Origin: Branchiostoma floridae
Lineage: Eukaryota; Chordata; Leptocardii; Amphioxiformes; Branchiostomatidae
DNA: 64,000 nt
Direction of reading: 5' to 3'
Assembly: GCF_000003815.2 (NCBI RefSeq)
Contig: NC_049986.1
Coordinates: 3,449,814-3,513,813 of the forward strand
Of this stretch, positions 21,736 to 32,295 are shown piece after piece. A program made the position numbers and the translations under genes. How positions within the stretch are numbered: the first letter of the stretch is position 1; each line of letters starts with the position of its first letter. The notes under the pieces were generated by a model. It was not told where the DNA came from, ran no database searches, and was given only the letters and a program-made list of their open reading frames with translations.

Positions 21736-24700
21736 ATAAGAGCAAATGTCTGTAAGGATCAAACAATGGTGGCAAAGGTCAAAAAATAGATTTGGCTCAT
21801 ATTCTGCACAGTGATAGTACTTGGTCCACAACCCTTCAAAATAGCTTTCTTTTAGATCAAAACTCCTTGTTGCCATGGTAACGGACAAACAAAGTTTTCT
21901 TGCCATTTTCCCCAATTTTCGCATCTCAAAAACACAGAAATTAGCATATTTTACGGCACTGTCTCGGCAACACCTTTAAACCTATCATCAAAACAAAACA
22001 AGATCTAAATAAACCAACATTTTGGCTTTTTAAAAATTGTTGTGAAATTTCCTTCCAAAGTCGTACATTCTAGTTCTTGGGCATCCTGAAAACAGTGCAA
22101 TGTTTCAAGCTTCAAAAAAATGTGATTTTTGGCCCAACTTTGTAACGCTATAAGTGCCGCTCTGGTACTTTTTTTTGCTTGAAATTTGTACCATATATAG
22201 ATCATTAGAATATCTATCAAATACATTGTTGCAAAGTTTGGGGTCTTGTTTGGTTGTCACGTGACTGTCCCTAAAAGTAGACCACTTTTTGTGTTTGTCG
22301 AAAATTGTGATTTTTAGCCATGTTCAAAGTACGCTACATGACGAAGTAACATATATTTCTAAATCAACTTCTTATCAAATGTGGATCTATGTATTGCCTA
22401 TCAAATAAATGCTTGTAGAGTTTCGGGTCAGGACGTTTAGTCACGTGGTTGTCCCTAAAAGTAGGGCCATTTTCTGCATTTGACGAAAATTGTGAATTTT
22501 AGCCATGTTCAACGTACCCTACGTGACGAAGTAAACAAGGATTCTTATTCAACTTCTAGTCAAATGTACATCTAATATAGTATGTATTGTCTAGCAAATG
22601 AATGCTTGCAAAGTTTCGGATCATGACATTCAGTCACGTGGTTGTCCCTGAAAGTAGGCCATTTTTTTGCATTTGACGAAAATTGTGAATTCTAGCTTTC
22701 ATCAAAGTACGCTGGGTGTCAAAGTGAACAAGAATTCTTATTCAACTTCAAGTCAAATGTACATCTAGGTATTGTCTATCAGATGAATGCTTGCAGAGTT
22801 TCAGATCATGACTTTTAGTCACGTGGTTGTCCCTGAAATTAGGTCAAATTTTGCTTTTGGCCAGAAATCGCCATTTAGGGCTGTAGTTAAATCTGTCGAA
22901 TTGGGGAACTGAAATACTTTACTGGCACTGACTCTGATTATGTGTAGCCCTTAACATTGTCTGTTGAATGAGTGTTAGTAAGGGTGGGGTCGTCTTTCTT
23001 TGCGGTGCAGTTGCTCCCTAAAGTAGGGCAGATAGTTAGCTAAATGCTGTTAGGAGGTTCTGTTACTTTGGAGAAGATGCCTCTTGAACAGTTTCTTTCT
23101 TTCAACATTGTCAATGTCCAATGCATATCATATTGGTACTACAATGACTTATAATGGGCTTACAGTGTTGAATTAAAGCTGAATTAAGCGATGACTCTGT
23201 TATAATTGTAAATATCAATTTTTGATAATGTAACTAAGATGTCGTTTTAAATTCAGCTATGTTCTATAATGCGCTCAAATTCACAATTTTTGTCGAGCAC
23301 ATAAAGTGACCTGGCTTCAGGGACAACCATGTGACTAAATGTCATGACCCGAAACTCGACAAGCATTTATTCGAAGAAAGAAAATTAAGAATACAAAGAT
23401 GTACATTTGACCAGAAGTTTAATCAGAATTCTTCTTAATTTCGTCAATGTAGTGTAGCCTGGTATCCAGCTATATTATAGCTCCCGAGTCTCCTCTGTCC
23501 TCTTCGCAAATGGCTCGTTCTCATTTAAATGTAAAAATGCTGTCGCCTGCTTTTGCGACTTGATTTGCAGCAAACTTTAGACAAAATCACAGCTTCCTTC
23601 ATTTTTCCACAATCCCTGGAATGTTTTCCAAAAGATTCATTTCGGTTGATGGCTTGGAAGATTATCTAAGCCACGGGTGGAATTTCACCCCCGTAAAAAA
23701 TGGTTGTTGCCTGAGAACAAACGAAGAATTCAAATAGTAGCCCAAAATGCAACAATTCAGTTCCCAGAATGATTGTTCGGTAGATGAAACCAGCTGAGCA
23801 GGCCCTTTGCCCTATAACGCCAGATCGGTACTGTCACTGATCTTGGAGGCTGTGTGAGGTGGGTTATTCCTGTTGCCAAATTCGGTAACAAACGTTACCA
23901 CCACCAGTTTGATGGTTGCCACGGTTATATTATCCACGTATAAGACAAGAAATGACCGTTTTTGTGACGCTGTACAGTTTTTCTGGCTTTCTAAAGAAAC
24001 AAGGAAGGGTTGTTGACTGCCATTTGTATCCCACCTTGCTTACAAAATGTTGTACAGAAATGACTGTAACGAACGTTACCATTGTTCGAAGCTTTCTAAG
24101 CTTTCTATTTGACCTGGTGTTAAAAAAGCTGCCAGCTTTTTAAGTGTCCCTAGGGACATCCTCTTATACCTAAATGATGTAGTCAATAAGGCCTGGATTT
24201 TTTACATTTCAATGAGAACTAGTAAAATATGTATCTGCGAAGAGGACAAAAGAGACCCGGGAACTATAATACGGCTGTATTATGGATACCAGGGTACACG
24301 TAGCGTACTTTGAAAATTCACAATTTTCGTCCAATGAAAAGAGTGGCCTACTTTCAAGGACAACCACGTGACTTTACTTCATGATCTAATTTTCTACAAG
24401 TATTCATTCGATAGCCAATACATAGATTTACCTTTGACAGGAAGTTGAATCAGAATTTTATTTTGCTTCGCAATCTAGCGTACGTTGAACATGGCTAAAG
24501 GTCACAATTTTTGTCAAATGCAAAAAAATGGCATACTTTCAGGGACAACCACGTGACTTTACGTTATGATCCAAAACTCTACAAGCATTTATATGATAGA
24601 CAATACATAGATGTACATTTGATCAGAAGTTGAATAAGAATCCTTGTTTACTTCGTCACGTAGCGTACGTTGAACATGGCTAAAATTCACAATTTTCGTC

Positions 24701-25627
24701 AAATGCAAAAAAATGGCCTACTTTCAGGGACAACCACGTGACTTTACATTATGATCCGAAACTCTACAAGCATTCATATGATAGACAATACATAGATGTA
24801 CATTTGATCAGAAGTTGAATAAGAATCCTTGTTTACTTCGTCACGTAGCGTACGTTGAACATGGCTAAAATTCACAATTTTCGTCAAATGCAAAAAATGG
24901 CATACTTTCAGGGACAACCACGTGACTAAATGTCATGACCCGAAACTCTACAAGCATTTATTTGATAGGCAAATACATAGATCCACATTTGATGAGAAGT
25001 TGATTTAGAAATATATTTTACTTCGTCATGTAGCGTACTTTAAACATGGCTAAAGTTCACAATTTTCGACAAACACAAAAAGTGGTCTACTTTTAGGGAC
25101 AGTCACGTGACAACCAAACAAGACCCCAAACTTTGCAACAATGTATTTGATAGATATTCTAATGATCTATATATGGTACAAATTTCAAGCCATAAAAAGT
25201 ACCAGAGCGGCACTTATAGCGTTACAAAGTTGGGCCAAAAATCACATTTTTTTTAAGCTTGAAACATTGCACTGTTTTCAGGATGCCCAAGAACTAGAAT
25301 GTACGACTTTGGAAATTTCACAACAATTTTTAAAAAGCCAAAATGTTGGTCTATTTAGATCTTGTTTTGTTTTGATGATAGGTTTAAAGGTGTTGCCGAG
25401 ACAGTGCCGTAAAATATGCTAATTTCTGTGTTTTTGAGATGCGAAAATTGGGGAAAATGGCAAGAAAACTTTGTTTGCCCGTTACCATGGCAACAAGGAG
25501 TTTTGATCTAAAAGAAAGCTATTTTGAGGGGTTGTGGACCAAGTACTATCACTGTGCAGAATATGAGCCAAATCTATTTTTTGACCTTTGCCACCATTGT
25601 TTGATCCTTACAGACATTTGCTCATAA
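21736..25627. mobile_element. Foldback transposon with tandem-repeat arms
   Basis: GAGCAAATGTCTGTAAGG begins the left arm at 21740; its reverse CCTTACAGACATTTGCTC ends the right arm at 25623. The arms stay inverted copies for over 1 kb, including mirrored frames. Each arm contains tandem units of about 185 bp with 'CACGTGGTTGTCCCT' (four on the left, six on the right). The spacer is about 22900-23270. ATAA flanks both ends (21736-21739, 25624-25627). The unoccupied relative at 14126-14150 reads GATATATAATAAT, exactly the flanks joined with one ATAA, confirming a 4-bp target duplication. No transposase frame. The superfamily is undetermined. Confidence 0.85.
23449..24302. mobile_element. TIR element nested in the foldback right arm
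   Basis: Ends GTGTAGCCTGGTATCCA and TGGATACCAGGGTACAC, inverted for about 50 bases with mismatches. GTA flanks both sides (23449-23451, 24300-24302). Neighbouring arm units show the intact site TCATGTAGCGTACTTT, supporting a 3-bp GTA duplication. A partial reverse copy of its interior lies at about 54540-55165. A 75-residue frame at 23916 is shared with that copy but has no known domain. Confidence 0.8.
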
Positions 25628-26508
25628 TAATGCAAGTACTTACCAACACAACATCAGCATAAGCCACGCGGAGCACAAAATCTAACAGCGCAAACGAAGT
25701 ATAACACACCAGGTCCCCAAAGGCACAAGTGGCTAAATACAAAGTTATTTATCATATTCAAATTGTCCAGCATCGGGAAACAGTTGCCCAGCATCGGGAA
25801 ACAGTTGCCCAGCATCGGGAAACAGTTGCCCAGCATCGGGAAACAGTTGCTTCAAGGAGTTAACTGTTACATTACCCTAACCAGTTGCTATACGCAACAA
25901 CTGTTCAGATAAGGATTACCTAACACATCCACATATTACATATGTCATACATCCAATTACATACTTACGAAACTTCCGCGTTACGCAAGGCGCACCACAA
26001 AACATCTAACAACACAAACGAAATATAACACATTGCGTCCCCAAACGCACAAGTACATACAATTATACATGCAATTTATTATCACAATCAAAATTGTCCG
26101 CCTCCCAAAACAGATGTTCTAGAATGTTGGGCTGGGCAAACAGCGGCACTAATATGCCAACTGTTACAAATATTTCAAACAGTCCTAAGCAGACATAAAT
26201 AAAACTAATGGGGGTTCCCCAAACAGCTGTCACCTCACTGCTTACAGCTAAGCCCATTAACAAACACATAAAGCACGATGCCTGAACCAATATATCTCAA
26301 ATATAGGGGTGATTTCTGATATTATTACATCAATTATAACGACAGATACGGCTCCCATTATCTCATCGATTCAAGCTTTGATCACATCCCACCAACACAA
26401 CAAGTATGAAACCAATCCATCCAGCCGTTCTTGAGTAATCTTGTACACAGACAGAGACACATAACAGAAAAAATAACCTCCATTCCATGACATTTCATGG
26501 AGGTAATT
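25624..26508 (-). repeat. Array continuation and CCTCCATG-family 5' end
   Basis: It resumes the array interrupted by the foldback element ('CACAACATCAGCATAAGCC' against 14155). It ends 'CATTTCATGGAGGTAATTAC' at 26508. Confidence 0.6.
25768..25851. repeat. 21-bp minisatellite, four perfect copies
   Basis: The unit is CAGCATCGGGAAACAGTTGCC. Direct, spacer-less repeats, so not a CRISPR array. The 7-residue repeat on the minus strand is a by-product. Confidence 0.9.
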
Positions 26509-26510
26509 AC

Positions 26511-27304
26511 ACAGAATGCTATTGATATAGATAAACAAGTTTGTTCTAGCAATAAAACCATGAAATCCCGACGTAATTGACGTAATAATGACGTCATTAA
26601 TTGATTTTTTAAAGCGGGCAATTCCCATTATACCTAAATATTTCACAAAGAAAGTTACCAATAAAGGTTTCTTATCAATATTTAATCGTTATAAGACTTC
26701 TGTTGTCAAAAGCCGACGCTATCTGTAGTTTCGCTATCCGCCATCTTGGATTATCAACCTTAAATATCTTATGATAATTTTTTAAACATATAACGCTATG
26801 ACCCTATGGAAATGAATTAAAAACGTTTACATGAATGTTTTCTGTAAGAAAATACCAAGTAGCGATGAAATCCGAGTGAAAATAAGCTGGTTACACTTTT
26901 CATCATGACATTGTCGGCCATCTTGGACTTTAACCAACAACGTCATCTCATTAGCATAATCTAAGAATATCTAATAATGAATGTTCAACTTAGATGTGTG
27001 AGATATTACAGATATATGGACATCCAACAACAATGAAAAGAAGTTAAGTGTTGCAAGAAGATCTGAAAAATTCCATTGTTTCAGCCAAACTTAGTGTTTT
27101 TTGTAAACTTTGCCTTTCAGAAACCCGTTGCCCTAGCATCACGAAAAATCATAAACTTACTGCATATTTTGTAAATTGTTGCCTAAAATATTTTAGGAAA
27201 AGTCACCAACTTTGGTTGTTCTAGCCAAGCCATTTGGGAGGTATACGACATAAAAGTTGGCGCAGGCCCTTTTAGCCCCAACCACCTAGTTTGGATAGGG
27301 TTAA
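26511..27304. mobile_element. TTAA-family element, copy C (5' end lost)
   Basis: It ends 'GGATAGGG' then TTAA (27301-27304), preceded by 'AAAGTTGGCGCAGGCCC', the same right end as copy E. TGACGTCA and 'CCATCTTGGA' blocks lie inside. The left terminus is not found; it abuts a Helitron-like end. Confidence 0.6.
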
Positions 27305-27677
27305 CTTACCAAAAACGGGATAACAACATTTTCTCATTAATTATGCAAATTAGGCCTACACTTGCATCATATTTACCTATATTGATATTCTTTTTTTCAG
27401 TTGCCATTGTTACATGCTGCAATAGTCATGTAACGGAACGAGGCGGGATTACACAATTTCTTCATAAATTATGCAAAATAGGTGTGGCCAGAAATAATTC
27501 GGTTGAAGTTGTATCTTGAGTTTATTGTCTATGAATTTCAATTAGGGTCAATGGAGTGGGAAATCCTCTCCTACTTCCTTCTGACCGAACATTTCAACTT
27601 TATTGCACCCTGACGTCATTGCGTCTAGCTGTGTGTTAAAGTTGTCTCTCGGAGGAATGTAGCGCGGGAGATACATA

Positions 27678-27681
27678 TATG

Positions 27682-27752
<71 letters not shown>
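27678..27752. repeat. (TA)n microsatellite
   Basis: About 70 bases of alternating T and A. Confidence 0.95.
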
Positions 27753-27756
<4 letters not shown>

Positions 27757-27924
27757 TCCTAGGGAAGCCGGACCGGGGTTTTTACCCGTTTAACCCAATT
27801 AAAAGCTTCACAGAAAATTAACTAAACATACAACCAAACTATTCCCATTTGCACTATAGTGCACATGCTACGTGCTCCGAGGGACAAATTTAACAGACAG
27901 CTAGACGCAATAACGTTATCTTCA

Positions 27925-28600
27925 TGACAGGTTGTTTTAAGCAAAGTATATGACACATGATAAGTTAGTTAAACAAAATGGCACATAATAAGTTACTTTA
28001 AAAAAACCATCACCATGCACGAATAACTCTGTTGTTTATTGTCATTGTTAAATCAAGCCAGATGCAGAGAACCGGGTTCCTCTTACAATATGTGCTGTTT
28101 AATGTCAACTTACAAACTGCCCCCACAACAGCGTTTAGTTGCAGCGAAAAACATAACGTTTTTTTTTGCTCCCAACATCTGCTTGGTCTTGATCTTTCAT
28201 GGCCCAGGGGCTATGACCCAGCACCTAACATACGGTCTCACGCGCATACTGGTGTGTATGCTATCTGAGCTTACATGGTCACCGGATATGTAACATTTTC
28301 CGTCCAATGCTAATGTCATATAACTTGTAATATGTGATACTACACTGATAAATGATAATGTGATAATGAAAAAATAATAGTAGTAACAATGTTATAATGG
28401 TCATCATTAGTCTAGTTGAACTTCTGATAGTAATAATAATGATAATGACGATAATTTTGCGAGTACTAAGAATCATAGTGAAATTTTTGGTGACAGAAAT
28501 AGATATGATAATGATAACACTTCTATTACCTTCTAAAATATATTATTACTTTACCTTTATACACAATTATCAGCATGTTCACGCATGGCTTATGACGCAA
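27925..28600. repeat. Right-arm segment of the inverted duplication (mirror of 12060-13165)
   Basis: Reverse match to the plus-UGT 3' flank, for example 'CAACATCTGCTTGGTCTTGA' against its reverse near 12960. It is separated from the minus-UGT 3' end by later insertions (28.6-31.9 kb). Confidence 0.75.
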
Positions 28601-29890
28601 ATGTAGAATGATTATAAGGAGATCTATCATAATCATTATTAATAGTGCTACTTCTAATGATATTGATTTTAATGATATTCTTAATATCAACTGTGATATT
28701 AATGTATATTATAATGGTTATAAGAATAATGAAAATATATATAGTAATGCTAATGATATCGATAAGTATCAAAGTAATGATGATTAGAGTAGATGTGGTA
28801 ATTATGACTATAAACAGTACAAACTAATGGCGTAAATAACTTCGAAATTCCTAGATTTCGATTTTTTGACATTTATCACGGCGGTCGGTTGCTAGGGTAT
28901 TCTTTCCCGTTGCTATGCGAGTTTGACAGAGTATCGGGTTACAAGAGGCCTACTATTTGCTAACCGTAAAATATTTCAAAATAAACAAGATGTTATGACA
29001 AGGAAAATGTATTCAAAATAAGATGAAATTCGCAATTTTAGATGGTTTGAATCTTCCCGTTTGAATTGAGATAGTTGTTTTGTTTCGATTTTGCTTCCAA
29101 AGACGATTATTTTCTGTTTCAAGGAAGGCCTTCAATTTGACCATACTCTTGATAAGATGGGCCGCAAGTGCCATGGCAAATTCTCGATTTCTATATTTTT
29201 CGTCATCTCAGAGGCAAATAAAACTTTCTGTTTTGGGGATTTTTTTATTTTTAATTTTAAGCAAAGTTACAGTCAGAAATATGCGTAAAAATTGCATTTT
29301 CGCACTTAATTACCAATAATTCAAAATCTAAGGCATTTTTTTAAAAATCCCAAAAACAGAAATCTCGGGAAAACCATTGCGGTCATTTTGAGCCGTCAAT
29401 GAGTTATGTTGGACTCTTCTTGGTGGAGATCTTAAACGATGTTTACACGCATGTCATGCCACACGGAGAGCGGGAGGGTGTAATTGATACCGGTGTAAAC
29501 AACACTTATGATATTCAAGGTCACCAACAAAAACGCCAGTAGCTTCGTTACATATTGCAGGTCCCAAACAAAGTGAAAGCATAGATTTACTGTCAAGAAA
29601 ATTGTTTATATTGGTTAAAAACTATATTTTTCGCCTGATTCAAGTTAGTTAGGGGGAAAATGCCAGAAAGCACGGTTTTACCTGCAATGACCGCAGATGA
29701 CCTAAATAGAACACGGGTTTGGTTCGAATTACGTCAGATGGAACATCATGGAAGAAGGTTCGAATTCGGCTAGACATGGGAGATTTTGAGCCCGTATTTG
29801 ACCACCGTGTATTATTTCGAACTAAAATGTATATCTTGGTTTCCAGTGTCATGACATGTAAGAAAAATGGCCTTGAATTGGTATAAGGGT
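28601..29890. other. AT-rich simple sequence and unassigned repeat
   Basis: 28600-28830 is ATGATAAT-type simple sequence. 28840-29890 has no gene. 29680-29790 is similar in reverse to 51390-51480 ('CCATGATGTTCCAT' and 'ACGTAATTCGAACC'), marking a dispersed repeat. Confidence 0.5.
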
Positions 29891-29897
29891 AGACCCC

Positions 29898-29980
29898 TAT
29901 ATACGTACAAAAATAGACTCTTCCAGAACTCCTGTGCATCACTGTGCATAAATGGAAGAGTCTATTTTTGTACGTATATA
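29898..29980. repeat. Perfect 28-bp inverted repeat
   Basis: The arms 29898-29925 and 29953-29980 are exact reverse complements around a 27-base loop. Its right edge abuts the next MITE. Confidence 0.9.
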
Positions 29981-30461
29981 TGGTCTCAGAACACAGTTTT
30001 TCGCCTATGGGGATTTACATGGTTAAGGACCCCAAAGTGAGGTGGTTCGACGACTCAAAACCTATAGAAAGGTGCAGATACAATTTACAAGAATTTAGTA
30101 TATTGAAGTCGAGGGTACGACCTACAACATATCTGAAAATGAGCATAGATTTGCCTGCTCGTTTTTCTATAAAAGACACTTTGATTTGACCCCCAGCGGA
30201 GGTCATGGAACTGCAGGCGACGACCAGGAAGTGCCGGTAACAGTATCAATGCGCAAATTCCCGCCGGCCGAAGAAGCAACGTAATCCAATTTATACAGTG
30301 TCAACAACGATATATTCCTCTACCATTTACCACAGTTTCCACCTCGCTGTTGTGCACGGAAGAATAACTACGGCCTTTGCAAGTACAGCGGTGCACTATT
30401 TTAACCCGAACTACTTTTGGGGACGGGGGTCGCGTATAAATACTGTGTTCTGAGACCATAT
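29978..30461. mobile_element. MITE with perfect 16-bp TIR
   Basis: GGTCTCAGAACACAGT at 29982 and its exact reverse ending at 30457; 476 bp. ATAT flanks both sides (candidate 4-bp duplication, although ATAT is low complexity). No transposase. Confidence 0.8.
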
Positions 30462-30984
30462 GGGTCTAGTTCAAAACATCCATTTTGGAGTGGGATGACG
30501 TTTGGATCTCCAAATGACGTCAGTTCTTTTTCATTGTTGGGAACATGACCTGAAATTTCACTCAAGGTACAGTTAGCAAGTACCTCAGACGTTTGTTTTC
30601 TATCTTGTGTAGGCCTCTAATAGTTGTACTTTGGTCAGTATCAGACCAAAATATGTTATTTTGAGCCCTTGTCTCGTAATACTACAAGATATTTAATAAC
30701 CAGAAATATAGCACAGAAATGCCTTAAACATATGTCCGTAGAAAATCATTAACATTCATACAAACACCAGTTTCTTCTACTTCATGGTATGAAAGCCGAA
30801 TGACATGGAATTTAGTGTAGGGGTAGTTTTCGTACTAGGAGTAAATGAATATCATGGGAGAGTCCATTTTGCCGGGGTTTTCCGGAAGAGTTTATTTCAA
30901 TCTGTATCTGGTTGTTGATATTGATAAGAAAAGAAAATCAGTTTTTAGTGAGGTTTTGTTCGGAAACTGGTGAAATCTTGGTCT

Positions 30985-31911
30985 TTAACCTTATCTAGAC
31001 CAGGCTTTTTTGGGATTCCTGGGACCAAGGGGGGCTCTTTTGACCCCCCCCCCCTTCGTAGTTTCAAAACGGCTTGGGTTACGATTACCAAATTTGGAGG
31101 GAATGATGTACTAGTAAAGTGTTATATTTCCTGTATTTTTGGTATAGTTATGACCTAATATGACGTAATCATGACGTCATAATGTCATATTTTGGGCTAA
31201 AATCGTCAAAATATGAAATTTCCGCTATACTTAAATGTATTGAACAAAATGATGACTATAAAGCTTATCTTATTTGTGTCTAAGTCTGCCAAGACTTTTG
31301 TTGCCAATGACGACGACACTGATGTCTATATGACGTCAGAAAATGACAGTAATTTGTCCGCCATCTTGGATCGACAAGCTTGAGTTTTCTAAAATACGAC
31401 TTTTTCCACATATAACCCCAAAATCCAATAGAAATGGACTATAAATGATCAAGTAATTGTGTTTTGTAAGAAAATAAAAGATTTTGACGGTATTTTAGCA
31501 AAAATTGCATGTATTTATCGTTGAAAATGACATTGTCCGCCATCTTGGATTTTGACCCATGACGTCATCAAATTAGCATAAATGATGAATATTTGATTTG
31601 AAATGTGACTTAAAATTGCACAGGATGTTAATGATATTAATAAACAAGTTTGATCTAGCAATAAAACCATGAAATCCCATAATTCAAACTGAAATTGGTA
31701 AATTTGGGAAAATATGCCTGTCAGAAACCCGTTGCCATGGCGACAAGAAAAATCACAAACTAATTTTTTTTTCACAGAATTGTTGCCAACAATATTTTAG
31801 GAAAATTCACCAAGTTTCGTAGTCCTAGCACACGTCGTTCGCCAGTTATACGACGTCAAAGTTGGCGCAGGCACTTTTAGCCCCCCCCCCCCCTGGTCTA
31901 GATAGGGTTAA
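30985..31911. mobile_element. TTAA-target element, copy E (complete)
   Basis: TTAA-CCTTATCTAGACCAGG on the left and CCTGGTCTAGATAGGG-TTAA on the right; 919 bp between duplications. The interior has C-runs, 'CCGCCATCTTGGATC', TGACGTCA and 'AAGTTGGCGCAGGC' near the right end. It is the cleanest full-length member of the family in this window. Confidence 0.85.
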
Positions 31912-32011
31912 GCTAGATATTGTTATTGTTCGAACGATAACACAATGTAAATGTTTTCACTCAATTGATATCCATATTCTTTAATGTCAAAAGGCTGAAA
32001 AATATGTAATT

Positions 32012-32017
32012 TTTATT
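32012..32017 (-). promoter_or_regulatory. AATAAA overlapping the stop codon of the minus-strand UGT
   Basis: The final codons CAA TAA plus AA form AATAAA, as in the sister gene. Confidence 0.5.
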
Positions 32018-32295
32018 GTGACTTGAGTTTGCCGCCTCTTTTACAGCAAACCTTTCTACAGACAAATGAACAGCTGTACCACAGGGTCCCCAGAACAGCT
32101 GAACAGATGCCCAACAGGAACGCAGCCACGTCCAGTTGGTAGTACTGGTACCACGGCAGCTCCACGGTGCGTGCGCGGAGATGGGGCAGTCCGCCATGTT
32201 TGATGACGTGTTCTATCCACCAGACGGCCCGCTCCATGGGTGACTGGGGCTGGTCACGGTGCAGACGTGACAGGCGGGCTGCCGTCTCACGATAG
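32013..32295 (-). CDS. Minus-strand UGT exon 4: membrane anchor and tail
   Basis: Acceptor AGTAG; 283 bases. It encodes 'YRETAARLSRLHRDQP' and an anchor 'LDVAAFLLGICSAVLGTLWY', ending KLKSQ. It differs from the sister exon by only a few residues. Confidence 0.92.

Noticed and set aside
21610-25627. Mirrored frames starting 'MRKLGKMARKLCL' on both arms
   Set aside because: They are inverted copies within the foldback arms. Conservation reflects the DNA duplication; no domain is recognisable.
25768-25851. CRISPR-like direct repeats
   Set aside because: Repeats are contiguous with no spacers, in an animal genome. It is a minisatellite.
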